Source: Alphaproteobacteria bacterium
GTDB taxonomy: Bacteria > Pseudomonadota > Alphaproteobacteria > GCA-2746255
DNA length: 64,000 nt
Direction: 5' to 3'
NCBI GenBank assembly: GCA_021296325.1
Contig: JAGWAR010000006.1
Span: 36,577-100,576 of the forward strand
Part shown: positions 25,030 to 34,683 of the stretch, piece by piece
Layout: the number at the start of each line of letters is the position of its first letter
Numbering within the stretch: the stretch's first letter is position 1
Made by a program: the position numbers and the translations under genes
The notes under the pieces: model-generated
Told to the model about the DNA's origin: nothing
What the model saw: only the letters and a program-made list of their open reading frames with translations
The model's database searches: none

Positions 25030-27630
25030 ATGAGCGTCGTTATCGTCGAATCGCCGGCCAAGGCAAAGACGATCAATAAATATCTCGGCAGCGACTATGA
25101 AGTCATTGCGAGCTATGGCCACGTGCGCGACCTGCCGCCCAAGACGGGTTCCGTCCTCCCCGATGAGGACTTCGCCATGCGATGGGCCATCGGCTCGAAG
25201 TCCGAAGGGCGCGTGAAAGAGATCGCCAACGCCGTGAAGGGAACGAGTCACCTTTACCTGGCGACGGACCCCGACCGCGAAGGCGAGGCAATCGCGTGGC
25301 ACATCCGCGAAGTGTTGCAGGAACGCGGCGTGCTGGAAAACGTCGAGGTGCATCGTGTCGTTTTCCACGAAATCACGAAGTCGGCCGTGCTGGAAGCTAT
25401 GCAGCACCCACGCGACCTCGATCACAAACTGATCGAATCCTATCTGGCCCGCCGCGCGCTCGACTATCTGGTCGGCTTCACGCTTTCGCCGGTGCTATGG
25501 CGCAAGCTGCCCGGCAGCCGCTCGGCCGGCCGCGTGCAATCCGTGGCATTGCGCCTGATCTGCGAGCGGGAGGCCGAGATCGAGGTCTTCAAGCCCCGGG
25601 AATACTGGACGATCGAAGCCGCCTTCGAAACGGCGGCGGGCGACAAGGTCCCGGCCAAGCTTACCCAGCTCGACGGCGCAAAGATCGAGAAGTTCAGCCT
25701 CGAGACGGAGGCCGCGGCCAGGGCCGCGCTGGCCCGCCTGGAGCCCCAGGATTTTGCCGTCCAGCGCATCGAACGCAAACAGTCCCACCGCCATCCGCCG
25801 CCGCCCTTCACGACCTCGACCCTGCAGCAGGAAGCCTCCCGCAAGCTCGGCTTTTCCGCGAAGCACACGATGAGCGTCGCCCAACGCCTCTACGAAGGCC
25901 TCGACGTCGGCGGCGACACGGGCGGATTGATTACCTATATGCGAACCGACAGCGTGCAGATCGCCAAGGAAGCCGTCACCGGCGCCCGCGGCACGATCGG
26001 TGACGAATACGGCAATTCCTACCTGCCGAAAGCGCCGCGCACCTATCGCAGCCACGCCAAGAACGCCCAGGAAGCCCACGAGGCGATTCGCCCGACGAAT
26101 TTCCGCCGCCGGCCGCAGGACATTGCCCGTTCGCTCAACCCGGACCAGGCAAAACTTTACGAACTCATCTGGAAACGCGCAATGGCAAGTCAGATGTCGA
26201 GCGCGCTGCTCGACAACGTCGCCATCGACATCGAAGGGCCGGACGGCAAGGACGTCTTTCGCGCCACCGGCTCCGTCGTCGCCTTCGATGGATTCCTTAA
26301 ACTCTATCAGGAAGGGCGCGACGAACCGAGCGAGGACGAGGAAAGCAAGGAACTTCCCAACGTTTCGGAAAAAGACCCGTTTCCGAAAAAACAGATTCAA
26401 CCGGAACAGCATTTCACCCAGCCGCCGCCGCGTTTTTCCGAAGCAAGCCTCGTGAAGCGACTCGAGGAACTCGGTATCGGCCGGCCTTCGACCTATGCCT
26501 CGATCATTTCCGTGCTTCAGGACCGCGACTACGTCCGGCTTGAGAAGAAACGCTTCATCCCCGAGGATCGCGGCCGGCTGGTAACTTCCTTCCTCGCGAA
26601 TTTCTTCCGGCGTTACGTCCAGTATCATTTCACGGCCGAGCTTGAAGACCAGCTCGACGACGTTTCCGAAGGACGCACGAACTGGAAACAGGTCCTGCAC
26701 GACTTCTGGACGAAGTTCGAGGCTTCCGTCGGCGAAACGAAGGATTTGGCGATCAAGGACGTGCTCGACGCCCTGGATGAGGCCCTTGGCCCCCACTTCT
26801 TCCCGCAGACGGACCCGAACGTCGATCCCCGCCGCTGCCCGGCCTGCAATCAGGGCCGGCTGGCCCTCAAGCTTGGCAAGTTCGGCGCCTTCGTCGGCTG
26901 CTCGACCTATCCGGACTGCACCTATACGCGCCAGCTGGCCGAGGGCCTGCAGGAAAACGGCGGCGGCGCCGTCCTCGAAGGCCCGGTCGAGCTTGGCCAG
27001 GACCCGGAAACCGGCGAGACGGTGAGCCTGCGCAAAGGCCCCTACGGCCTTTACCTGCAGCTTGGCGAGGCGAAGGAGAAAGGCGACAAGCCGAAGCGGG
27101 TATCCCTGCCGCCGGACCGTTCGCCGGACAATATCGAACTCGACTACGCGCTTCAGTTGCTGCGCCTGCCGCGCGAGGTGGGCAAGCATCCCGAGAACGG
27201 CGCGCCGATTCTGGCCGGCATCGGCCGGTATGGCCCCTATGTCCAGCACGAAAAGAATTATCGCTCGCTTCCCACCGTGGATGATGCGCTGACGATTGGC
27301 CTCAACCGGGCCGTCGACCTGCTGGCGCAACCGGCCAAGCGCGGGCGGGCAGCCAGTGCGCTGCGTACCCTTGGCGACCACCCGGACAACGGAAAACCCA
27401 TCACCGTCCATGACGGCAGGTACGGCCCCTACGTAAAGCACGGCAGCACGAACGCAACCATTCCGAAGGGTAGCTCGCCGGAAACAATCACGCTGGAAGA
27501 GGCCCTGCCGCTGCTCGCCGCGCGCGAGGAAAGAAAAAAGAAGAAAAAGACATCGAAAACCCGTTCAAAAACTGCAAAGAAGAAGAAAGAAAAGAAGACG
27601 GAGACGGACGCGCCGGTTTCTTCCACGTAA
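25030..27630 (+). CDS. topA: DNA topoisomerase I
   Basis: An 866-residue type IA topoisomerase that relaxes negative supercoils. The Toprim domain starts VIVESPAKAKTINKYLGSDY and includes TDPDREGEAIAWH. The catalytic Tyr is in GGLITYMRTDS near residue 303. One Cys4 zinc ribbon is clear at CPACNQGRL...CSTYPDCTY (about residue 598), followed by two cysteine-free repeats (KGPYGLYLQLGE, GRYGPYVQHEKNYRSLP). The tail is very lysine-rich (RKKKKKTSKTRSKTAKKKKE), common in alphaproteobacterial TopA and likely to aid DNA binding. Confidence 0.97.
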   Translation: MSVVIVESPAKAKTINKYLGSDYEVIASYGHVRDLPPKTGSVLPDEDFAMRWAIGSKSEGRVKEIANAVKGTSHLYLATDPDREGEAIAWHIREVLQERGVLENVEVHRVVFHEITKSAVLEAMQHPRDLDHKLIESYLARRALDYLVGFTLSPVLWRKLPGSRSAGRVQSVALRLICEREAEIEVFKPREYWTIEAAFETAAGDKVPAKLTQLDGAKIEKFSLETEAAARAALARLEPQDFAVQRIERKQSHRHPPPPFTTSTLQQEASRKLGFSAKHTMSVAQRLYEGLDVGGDTGGLITYMRTDSVQIAKEAVTGARGTIGDEYGNSYLPKAPRTYRSHAKNAQEAHEAIRPTNFRRRPQDIARSLNPDQAKLYELIWKRAMASQMSSALLDNVAIDIEGPDGKDVFRATGSVVAFDGFLKLYQEGRDEPSEDEESKELPNVSEKDPFPKKQIQPEQHFTQPPPRFSEASLVKRLEELGIGRPSTYASIISVLQDRDYVRLEKKRFIPEDRGRLVTSFLANFFRRYVQYHFTAELEDQLDDVSEGRTNWKQVLHDFWTKFEASVGETKDLAIKDVLDALDEALGPHFFPQTDPNVDPRRCPACNQGRLALKLGKFGAFVGCSTYPDCTYTRQLAEGLQENGGGAVLEGPVELGQDPETGETVSLRKGPYGLYLQLGEAKEKGDKPKRVSLPPDRSPDNIELDYALQLLRLPREVGKHPENGAPILAGIGRYGPYVQHEKNYRSLPTVDDALTIGLNRAVDLLAQPAKRGRAASALRTLGDHPDNGKPITVHDGRYGPYVKHGSTNATIPKGSSPETITLEEALPLLAAREERKKKKKTSKTRSKTAKKKKEKKTETDAPVSST

Positions 27631-27647
27631 CCCAACGGTCGAGGTCA

Positions 27648-29903
27648 GTGTCTACGCAGAAACGCCCGTCTGACAGTTTCCCGAGCGAAGACGAAATCCT
27701 CGATTTCATCCGAGAAAGTTCCTCGCCTGTCGGCAAGCGTGAAATTTCGCGCGCCTTCCGGCTTTCCGGCAACGATCGCATCCGGCTCAAGGCAACCCTG
27801 AAACAGATGATCGAGGAAGGTCGGATTGCGCGAACCGCAAGCCGGCTCCTTGTCATCCCGGAAGGCCTGCCGCCGGTGGCCGTGCTCGAAATCACCGGCA
27901 CGGATTCGGACGGCGAGGTCATGGCCCGGCCCCTTGCCTGGGAGGAATCGGAACCACCACCGGCGATCTACGTCGCCATGGAACGACGCGGCCGGGCGGC
28001 GCTGTGGCCGGGCGAGCGGATTCTCGCCCGCGTCCGGCAAACCCGGGACGGCGCTTACGCGGCGCGAATCGTCCGGCGCATTGGGGCGGCGCCGGACCGC
28101 ATCCTGGGCGTCCTCGAGGAAACCTCCGGCGGCCTGCAACTGGTGCCGACGGACCGCCGGCACAAACACGTATACGTCCTCAACCGCGGCGACCTCGGCG
28201 GCGCCCGCGCCGGCGAACTGGCCCTGGCCGAAGTCACCCACAGCTCGAGACGAACCCGCGAGGCCCGCATCGTCGAAACCTTCGGCCCCTCGGATAAGCC
28301 CTCGGCCGTCAGCCTGATCGCCATCCAAAGCCACGACATCCCGACGGAGTTTGCGCCCGAAGCGCTGGCCCTCGCCAAACGGGCCACCGCCGCCGGGCTG
28401 GATGGCCGGCGCGACCTTCGCGACATTCCCCTGGTGACGATCGACGGCGCCAATGCCCGCGACTTCGATGACGCCGTCTGGGCGGAAGCCGACAGGGACC
28501 CGGCCAATCCCGGCGGCTGGCACCTGCTGGTCGCCATCGCTGACGTTGCCCACTACGTGCGCCCGGGCGATGCGCTCGACCGCACGGCCTATACGCGCGG
28601 CAATTCCGTCTATTTCCCGGATCGGGTCGTGCCGATGCTGCCGGAACAACTTTCCAACGGCTGGTGCTCGCTCAAGCCCGGCGAGGACCGGCCCTGTCTC
28701 GCAGCCCATCTCTGGATCGACCGCGAGGGCAAATTGCAGCGGCACGAATTCGTCCGTGGCCTGATGCGCTCGGCGGCGCGGCTCACCTACGAACAGGTCC
28801 AGCGGGCCGAGGACGGTTTTGCGGACGCGACGACGAAGCCGCTGCTCGATCCCGTGCTGAAGCCGCTTTACGGGGCGTATCTGGCACTGAAATCGGCCCG
28901 CGCCGAACGCGGCACGATCGAGCTTGACCTGCCGGACCGCGAGGTCGTGCTTGATGACACCGGCGAGCTTGTCACCATCCGCAGCGCCTCGCGTTTCGAG
29001 TCGCACCGCCTGATCGAGGAATACATGATCCTCGCCAACGTGGCCGCCGCCGAAACGCTTGAGAAACGCCGCGCGCCCTGCCTTTACCGCGTCCACGACA
29101 CGCCGCCCGAAAACAAGCTGGAACCGCTGCGGGAATTCCTAAGCTCGCTCAACATCCGGTTGGCCAAGGGCCAGGTACTGCGCCCGCACCACTTCAACCA
29201 CATCCTGCACAAAGCGGCCGGCACGCCCTATGCGGAGATCATCAACCTCGTCGTGCTGCGCAGCCAGTCGAAGGCGGAATACGGCCCCGAAAATCACGGC
29301 CATTTCGGGCTCGCCCTTCGCCGGTACTGCCACTTCACCTCGCCGATCCGCCGCTACGCGGATTTGATCGTGCACCGTTCGCTTATCCGCTCGCTCAACT
29401 TCGGGCCGGACGGCATCGCGGCGGAAACCGAATCGAAACTTGCCGACATCGGCGAGCATATCTCGCTCACGGAGCGCCGGGCCGAAACGGCCGAGCGGGA
29501 CGCCATCGACCGCTACGCCACCCTGTATTTGAAGGACCGGGTCGGCGCCCAGTTCTCCGGCCAGATCGCCGGCGTGACGCGCTTCGGCCTTTTCATCACC
29601 CTCGACGAAACCGGCGCCGACGGCTTTGTCCCCATCCGGACCCTAGGCTGGGAACGCTTCGTCCATGACGAGGTGCACCACCGCCTCACCGGCGAGCGAA
29701 GCGGCCTTACCTTTCGCCTCGGCGACCGGGTGCGGGTGCAGCTTGCCGAGGCGAACACGGCGACCGGCAGCCTGCTGTTCAAGCTCATCGAGGGGGGCGC
29801 GGTCGAAAAGGGGCGCGCGCGGGCCGCCAGGAGCCAAAAACCGCGGGCAAAGCACCCCCGCAGCGCCAGGAAAAGAAAGGCCCGGGCACGCCGAAAGCGC
29901 TAG
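27648..29903 (+). CDS. rnr: Ribonuclease R
   Basis: A 751-residue processive 3'-5' exoribonuclease acting on structured RNA. It begins at a GTG (27648) with GAGG upstream. An N-terminal winged-helix region (EILDFIRESSSPVGKREISR) is followed by cold-shock domains, the RNB catalytic domain (GANARDFDDAVWAEAD with the metal-binding Asp residues; HFTSPIRRYADLIVHRSLI), an S1 domain (GVTRFGLFITLDETGADGFV) and a basic C-terminal tail. It follows topA by 17 bases, a common alphaproteobacterial pairing. Confidence 0.96.
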   Translation: MSTQKRPSDSFPSEDEILDFIRESSSPVGKREISRAFRLSGNDRIRLKATLKQMIEEGRIARTASRLLVIPEGLPPVAVLEITGTDSDGEVMARPLAWEESEPPPAIYVAMERRGRAALWPGERILARVRQTRDGAYAARIVRRIGAAPDRILGVLEETSGGLQLVPTDRRHKHVYVLNRGDLGGARAGELALAEVTHSSRRTREARIVETFGPSDKPSAVSLIAIQSHDIPTEFAPEALALAKRATAAGLDGRRDLRDIPLVTIDGANARDFDDAVWAEADRDPANPGGWHLLVAIADVAHYVRPGDALDRTAYTRGNSVYFPDRVVPMLPEQLSNGWCSLKPGEDRPCLAAHLWIDREGKLQRHEFVRGLMRSAARLTYEQVQRAEDGFADATTKPLLDPVLKPLYGAYLALKSARAERGTIELDLPDREVVLDDTGELVTIRSASRFESHRLIEEYMILANVAAAETLEKRRAPCLYRVHDTPPENKLEPLREFLSSLNIRLAKGQVLRPHHFNHILHKAAGTPYAEIINLVVLRSQSKAEYGPENHGHFGLALRRYCHFTSPIRRYADLIVHRSLIRSLNFGPDGIAAETESKLADIGEHISLTERRAETAERDAIDRYATLYLKDRVGAQFSGQIAGVTRFGLFITLDETGADGFVPIRTLGWERFVHDEVHHRLTGERSGLTFRLGDRVRVQLAEANTATGSLLFKLIEGGAVEKGRARAARSQKPRAKHPRSARKRKARARRKR

Positions 29904-29911
29904 AATGTGCC

Positions 29912-31432
29912 ATGGGCAAAAGCCATAAGAAGAAGTGGGGACCACCTCCTCCCTCTTCGGTGCTGGTGGTCGCCTCGCTTCTTTTTTCGGCCTGTGCGGC
30001 CGAACGGCCCCTTTCCGAAGTGCCCCCCGCCGACACGCCGGCCGCCGTCTTCGCGGCGGGGTATGGCGGCATCGTCGCCAAGTACATCGAGCCGAGAACG
30101 GCCCGCGAACTAGCGCTCGAAAGCCTCGAGGGCCTTGCCGATGCCGACCCGGCGCTGAACCTCAAGGTCCAGGGCCGCTTGCTTCGCTTGAGCCGGGACG
30201 ACCGTCTGCTCCGCGTGGGCGTTGCGCCGCCGCCCCAAAGCATCGATGGCTGGGCCGACCTCAGCGCGGATTTTCTCGCCGTCTCCCTGGCTAATCAGCC
30301 CGCCGGCGCCGATCGGGACGCCTTCATGGCGGCGATGTTCGATCGCGCGCTTGGCTCGCTCGACGAATATTCACGCTACGCCGCCGCGCCGCAGGCACAG
30401 CGCCAGCGCGAAAAACGCAAAGGCTATAGCGGCGTGGGCCTGCATGTGCACGCCTTCGAAGGGGTCGTGCTGGTGACGGACGTGATTCCGGGCAGTCCCG
30501 CCAACAAGGCCGGCATCCGAACCTCGGACGAATTGCTGAAAATCAACGGCCTTTCCGTCGACGGCCTCGACATCGATGACGTCCATGACTGGCTTCGCGG
30601 TCCTGTCAGCAGCCGGCTCGACCTTGTCCTGCGACGGCCGGATGCGGCCGAACCCTTCGAGGTGACGCTTCACCGCCGCCACATCTTCGCGCCCACCGTC
30701 GAATACAAGCACCGCGATTCGATCGCCCACATCCAGCTCAGCGGCTTCAACCGCGACACCGCCCGCAGCCTCACCCGCCATTTGCAGAAGATCCCCGAAA
30801 AAACCGGCAAGCCGCTTCGGGGAATCGTGTTTGACCTGCGGGACAACCCCGGCGGCCTCATGGATCAGGCGATTGCCGTCGCCGACCTGTTCCTCGAATC
30901 GGACGGGATCATCTATACGCGCGGGCGGCATCCGAACAGCAGCCAGACTTATAGCGCCGCACCGGGCGATATCAGCGGCGGCGTCCCGATGGTCGTGCTG
31001 CTGAACGGCAAAAGCGCCTCTTCCGCCGAGATCGTGGCCGCCGCGCTTCAGACCCGGCATCGTGCGCTTGTCGTCGGCAGTCGGTCTTATGGCAAGGGCA
31101 CCGTCCAGACGGTCATCCCCCTGCCGAACGGCGCTGAAATCACGCTTACCTGGTCGCTTCTCTACACGCCTTCCGGCGAGCCCCTGAACCAGCTCGGCGT
31201 CCTGCCGGACATCTGCACGGCGGGGCTGAAGGAAAAGGCGCCCAGCCCGCTGCGCGCACTGGCCGGCGGCAAATCCGCCGGAAAAACGGCCTGTCCCACC
31301 GCCCATGCGGAAAGCCCGCTGGACCTACCCATCGCCGAGGAACTTCTGGGAAACGCCGCCCTCTACGCAAGCTTGCTGCAGGAAACCCACGAGGAAATCG
31401 CCGCCACGGCCAAGCCGCCGCCCGGGAATTAG
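29912..31432 (+). CDS. C-terminal processing (S41) protease, probable lipoprotein
   Basis: A 506-residue periplasmic serine protease of the CtpA/Prc type. The N terminus looks like a lipoprotein signal (VLVVASLLFSACAAE, Cys near residue 28), although the -3 position is Phe. A PDZ domain spans ~170-260 (GVGLHVHAFEGVVLVTDVIP, GSPANKAGIRTSDELLKING). The S41 domain has the catalytic Ser in NGKSASSAEIV near residue 370 and Lys in GSRSYGKGTVQ near 394. It starts 8 bases after rnr and probably shares its message. Likely roles are envelope protein processing or peptidoglycan hydrolase control. Confidence 0.92.
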   Translation: MGKSHKKKWGPPPPSSVLVVASLLFSACAAERPLSEVPPADTPAAVFAAGYGGIVAKYIEPRTARELALESLEGLADADPALNLKVQGRLLRLSRDDRLLRVGVAPPPQSIDGWADLSADFLAVSLANQPAGADRDAFMAAMFDRALGSLDEYSRYAAAPQAQRQREKRKGYSGVGLHVHAFEGVVLVTDVIPGSPANKAGIRTSDELLKINGLSVDGLDIDDVHDWLRGPVSSRLDLVLRRPDAAEPFEVTLHRRHIFAPTVEYKHRDSIAHIQLSGFNRDTARSLTRHLQKIPEKTGKPLRGIVFDLRDNPGGLMDQAIAVADLFLESDGIIYTRGRHPNSSQTYSAAPGDISGGVPMVVLLNGKSASSAEIVAAALQTRHRALVVGSRSYGKGTVQTVIPLPNGAEITLTWSLLYTPSGEPLNQLGVLPDICTAGLKEKAPSPLRALAGGKSAGKTACPTAHAESPLDLPIAEELLGNAALYASLLQETHEEIAATAKPPPGN

Positions 31433-31450
31433 GCCATCTCCCCTCCCCCC

Positions 31451-31478
31451 TTGACAGAACCCGTCCAGCGGCTAAGTT
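31451..31478 (+). promoter_or_regulatory. Promoter of rpmG
   Basis: TTGACA (31451-31456), 16 bases and TAAGTT (31473-31478) lie 44 bases before the rpmG start. Confidence 0.5.
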
Positions 31479-31521
31479 GGCGGCCCCGAAGCGGGATCAC
31501 GGCGTCCAGGGACCCTGAAAA

Positions 31522-31692
31522 ATGGCGAAATCGAAGAACACGGTTCTGATCAAGCTCGCGAGTACGGCCGACACCGGCTATTACTATCTGCGCAAGAAGA
31601 ACCCGAAAAAACTGACCGAAAAGATCGAACTCAAGAAGTACGATCCCGTCGCCCGCAAACACGTTCTTTTCAAGGAAACGAAGTTGAAATAG
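31522..31692 (+). CDS. rpmG: 50S ribosomal protein L33
   Basis: A 56-residue large-subunit protein: [20 protein letters not shown], then [20 protein letters not shown] and a basic end. It is a cysteine-free (zinc-independent) L33. The frame stands alone with its own promoter upstream and a strong terminator 29 bases downstream. Confidence 0.96.
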   Translation: MAKSKNTVLIKLASTADTGYYYLRKKNPKKLTEKIELKKYDPVARKHVLFKETKLK

Positions 31693-31720
31693 GCCGGCCC
31701 TCCCGGCCTGCCCGTTTATG

Positions 31721-31742
31721 ACCGCCTGCGGGCGGTTTTTTA
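31721..31742 (+). terminator. Rho-independent terminator after rpmG
   Basis: ACCGCC-TGCG-GGCGGT forms a 6-bp GC-rich hairpin followed by TTTTTATT. The convergent pleD gene ends 17 bases further on. Confidence 0.8.
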
Positions 31743-31758
31743 TTAGCCGGACTTGCGA

Positions 31759-33168
31759 CTAGGCAAAACGCTCTATGTCGCTCTCGTCGTCCTCGTCGTC
31801 CAGCACCCACACCTTGTTGCGTCCCAATTCCTTGGCCTTGTACATGGCGTGGTCGGCCCGCTTGAGCAGCGCCTCGGCCGTATCGGTCGGGCCGGTAATC
31901 TGGGCGCAGCCAAGACTCACGGTAACGGGGATGCGCTCGCCCCCGCTTACGACGATCGGAAGATCGGAAAGTCTGGCGCGGACACGCTCGGCCGTTGCCC
32001 GCACGAACTGCATCGAACAGTCCGGCATGACGACGACGAATTCCTCTCCGCCCAAGCGTGTAACCAGATCAAAGCTTCGGACGTTGTCGCGGACACGTTT
32101 CGCCACTTCTTTCAGGACGTCGTCGCCCGTCGCATGACCGTAGCGGTCGTTCACGTCCTTGAAGTGATCGATATCGACCATGATGACGGTCAGATCCTTC
32201 ATGTCATGGATGGCTTCCTGCATCATCCGGGGCAAATGGGTCTCCAGGTACCGCCGGTTGTAGAGACCGGAAAGGCTGTCCGTGATCGCCATCGCCAGCG
32301 TGTCACGGTAGTCGCTGTTCAACCGGTCCTGGTAACGCCGGTGACGGACCTGCGTGCGGCTACGCAGGATAAGCTCGCTGGTCTCGATGGGACGGACCAG
32401 GTAGTCGTTGACGCCAAGCTCGAACGCTTTTGCCAGAATTTCTTCTTCACGCTCCTCGACGAGGACAAGGATCGGCAGGTTGCGAAGCTCTTCGCGTGCC
32501 CGCAACTGGGCAACCAGCCTTAGCGAATCCTCTTTCAGCAGGTCCAGGCTCAGGATGACGATCTCGTAGGAATCTTCCAGCGCCGAATCGATCGCGACCG
32601 TGCCGTCTTCGAACACGGCCACGTCGTCGTCCATCCGGGTCTGCAGGATTTCCCGGATATGGCTGGCACTGTCCGCGTTGTCCTCGATCAAAAGCACGCT
32701 TGCCTTGCTGGCATCCTCTCTGGCAATGGCCGGGATGCCGTATTCAAGGCCGAGCTGTTCATAGGTTTCCGCCCGGCTCTGGAAGGCGTCCATCATCATC
32801 TTGAGGCGCGTCAGGTTGCGTACCCGTGCCAGCAATGCCTTGTCGTTGACCGGTTTTGTCAGAAAGTCGTCGGCGCCCGCCTCAAGCCCCTGAATGCGAT
32901 CCTTCGATTCGCTCAACGCCGTTACGATGACGATCGGGATATGGGGGGTTTTCGGATTCGATTTTACCTTCTCGCAGACCTCGAAACCGCTCATGCCAGG
33001 CATCATGACATCCAACAGCACGATGTCGGGCGCCTCCTTCTCGATCCGCTCGAGCGCGGAGGGGCCGTCTTCCGCCGTCATGACCTCGAAATATTCGCTT
33101 GAAAGGCGCGCTTCCAGCAACTTTACGTTGGCCGGCATGTCATCGACGATTAGGACGCGTGCAGTCAT
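31759..33168 (-). CDS. pleD: Response regulator / diguanylate cyclase PleD
   Basis: A 469-residue REC-REC-GGDEF protein that makes cyclic di-GMP when its first receiver domain is phosphorylated. REC1 has VLIVDDMPANVKLLEARLSS and the phospho-acceptor Asp in IVLLDVMMPGMSGFE near residue 53. REC2 (SVLLIEDNADSASHIREILQ) reads ILSLDLL at the matching place. The cyclase domain has the active motif GGEEF near residue 372, preceded at five residues by RSFD, an intact inhibitory I-site for product feedback. It lies 14 bases downstream of divK, as in Caulobacter, where the pair controls polar development. Confidence 0.95.
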   Translation of the reverse strand: MTARVLIVDDMPANVKLLEARLSSEYFEVMTAEDGPSALERIEKEAPDIVLLDVMMPGMSGFEVCEKVKSNPKTPHIPIVIVTALSESKDRIQGLEAGADDFLTKPVNDKALLARVRNLTRLKMMMDAFQSRAETYEQLGLEYGIPAIAREDASKASVLLIEDNADSASHIREILQTRMDDDVAVFEDGTVAIDSALEDSYEIVILSLDLLKEDSLRLVAQLRAREELRNLPILVLVEEREEEILAKAFELGVNDYLVRPIETSELILRSRTQVRHRRYQDRLNSDYRDTLAMAITDSLSGLYNRRYLETHLPRMMQEAIHDMKDLTVIMVDIDHFKDVNDRYGHATGDDVLKEVAKRVRDNVRSFDLVTRLGGEEFVVVMPDCSMQFVRATAERVRARLSDLPIVVSGGERIPVTVSLGCAQITGPTDTAEALLKRADHAMYKAKELGRNKVWVLDDEDDESDIERFA

Positions 33169-33182
33169 ATTGCCCCGTTGTC

Positions 33183-33548
33183 CTAGCTTAAGACCTTCTG
33201 GATGGTTTGCAGAAAGTGGGGGACTGAAATCGGTTTTGCGATATAGGCCTCGCAGCCACCTTCCCGGATTTTTTCTTCGTCACCCTTCATCGCAAAGGCG
33301 GTAACCGCGATGACGGGAATCGATTTCAGGTCCATGTCTTCCTTGATCTGTTTTGTAATGGCCAGACCGGAGACTTCCGGCAACTGAATGTCCATCAGCA
33401 CGAGATCGGGCCGTTCCTTGCGTACGATCTCCAGCGCCTCGTAACCGTCTTTCGTCTGCAACGTGCGATAGCCGTTCGCCACCAGAAGATCTTGGAAGAG
33501 CTTCATGTTCAATTCGTTGTCTTCAACGATCAGGATGGTCTTCGGCAT
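33183..33548 (-). CDS. divK: Single-domain response regulator DivK
   Basis: A 121-residue stand-alone receiver domain: [20 protein letters not shown] with acidic residues, phospho-acceptor Asp in [14 protein letters not shown], Thr in AVTAFA and Lys in YIAKPIS. In alphaproteobacteria DivK connects PleC/DivJ kinases to control of CtrA and the cell cycle. It heads the divK-pleD operon, and a CtrA-like box lies 44-58 bases upstream of its start. Confidence 0.95.
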   Translation of the reverse strand: MPKTILIVEDNELNMKLFQDLLVANGYRTLQTKDGYEALEIVRKERPDLVLMDIQLPEVSGLAITKQIKEDMDLKSIPVIAVTAFAMKGDEEKIREGGCEAYIAKPISVPHFLQTIQKVLS

Positions 33549-33591
33549 CGCCTGAATCCTTGTTTGTCCCCTAGGTCTTAAACCGGGATGG

Positions 33592-33606
33592 TTAGCATAT
33601 TGTTAA
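33592..33606. promoter_or_regulatory. CtrA-like binding box upstream of divK
   Basis: TTAG-CATATTG-TTAA is one base from the CtrA consensus TTAA-N7-TTAA with exact spacing. It lies 44 bases upstream of the divK start, where it could overlap the -35 region. Confidence 0.5.
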
Positions 33607-33673
33607 GCTTTTTCGCCCCGCCGGCCGGTTTGGCCCGGCCGATTCCGCCAAAAACGGCGGAAGCCTTGGGGTT

Positions 33674-34489
33674 CTAGCAGTCAGGCTGGGGCAGCCAGTC
33701 GATCCGCTCGAGCGTCCCGATAATCGTGAAATCCCCATGATCGAAGACCATGCGCTCGGCGATGCCGGACTCCAGCAGGCGAATGCTGATTTCGACTTCC
33801 GGCACGGCATCGCCGGTGCCGAAGGGAAAATAAGCCAGCCGCATCGGCCAGCCGCGCTCGCCGGCCAGCCGGCCAAGGCTTGCCTCCCCTTCCGCCGGCT
33901 TGGCGATGAAGGGCTTTCCGATGAAGGCGTTGACGTCGTACAGGCCGTCCACCTTCGTCCCGTCATAGAGGGGCGCCTCGTAAATCTGCGTGCCGGCCTC
34001 GGCCTGTTCCAGCAGGCCAAGCAAATGCTCGGTCGGAAAACGGACGGATGCCGGCAGGGCGAGGCTCGTTTTCGACGGCTTCGAGAAGGTGACGCGGCCC
34101 GCCTCTCCCCGCGCCGGGAAAGTCGCCCGGCCAAGCAGCTCTTCCTGGATCTGCCCGTTGCTTCGGTGCACGTAATTGAAGTGAAACTGCAACCCGTCGC
34201 GGGATTCCCAGCTCGTATAGTGTACGTCGGCCAGGAATTCGTCGCCCCGGCTGTTCAGCAGGACCAGCCGCGTGCCCTGCACGGATTCCCATCCTTCGCA
34301 GGATTCGGTCAGCTCCATGACCATGCCGCCGTTGGCGTCGACGATCTGGCTGGTGTTCTTTACCTCGCCGATTGCGGCCGAGTAATAGGCACGGTGCGAA
34401 GCAAGCTTCGTCCCCGCCAGGGTTTCCTGGAAAGGAAACAGCACGAACAGCAGCAAAAGAACGGGAATGCCTTCCCGACGGACCGTCAC
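33674..34489 (-). CDS. EipB family (DUF1849) periplasmic envelope-integrity protein
   Basis: A roughly 271-residue secreted protein. The likely start is a GTG at 34489 just before the signal peptide (VRREGIPVLLLLFVLFPFQE); the frame is open back to 34582. The mature part begins KLASHRAYYSAAIGE and contains FPTEHLLGLLEQAEAG and YDGTKVDGLYDVNAFIG, matching EipB/DUF1849. Brucella EipB needs one disulfide, and here the two mature cysteines sit in the expected places (ESCEGWES and the very C-terminal QPDC). It probably maintains the cell envelope. It stands alone, divergent from the diguanylate cyclase gene. Confidence 0.85.
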   Translation of the reverse strand: MTVRREGIPVLLLLFVLFPFQETLAGTKLASHRAYYSAAIGEVKNTSQIVDANGGMVMELTESCEGWESVQGTRLVLLNSRGDEFLADVHYTSWESRDGLQFHFNYVHRSNGQIQEELLGRATFPARGEAGRVTFSKPSKTSLALPASVRFPTEHLLGLLEQAEAGTQIYEAPLYDGTKVDGLYDVNAFIGKPFIAKPAEGEASLGRLAGERGWPMRLAYFPFGTGDAVPEVEISIRLLESGIAERMVFDHGDFTIIGTLERIDWLPQPDC

Positions 34490-34614
34490 CACGCGCCTGA
34501 TCTCCCGTTTCGCCGCCCCTTGAGGCGGGCGGCAAGAAGGTGCCACCCGGAAATTTTTACCCCCTTCGCCGGCGAAGGGCAATCATAACCTATTCTTTTT
34601 ACGTGATTTTTTCT

Positions 34615-34630
34615 TGGCATGGGGCTTGCT
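34615..34630 (+). promoter_or_regulatory. Sigma-54 (RpoN) type promoter of the GGDEF gene
   Basis: TGGCATGGGGCTTGCT matches the -24/-12 consensus TGGCACG-N4-TTGCW with one mismatch and the required GG-N10-GC spacing (GG at 34616-34617, GC at 34628-34629). It would place the transcript start near 34641, about 43 bases before the ATG at 34684. Confidence 0.7.
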
Positions 34631-34683
34631 TTCTTAAACCTAGCTATCCGCCATTACGGGTGCACAAAGGAACAAGAACGATT

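Noticed and set aside
27525-27610. A-rich purine tract at the end of topA as a simple repeat
   Set aside because: It encodes the lysine-rich C-terminal tail of topoisomerase I in frame and is normal for the family.
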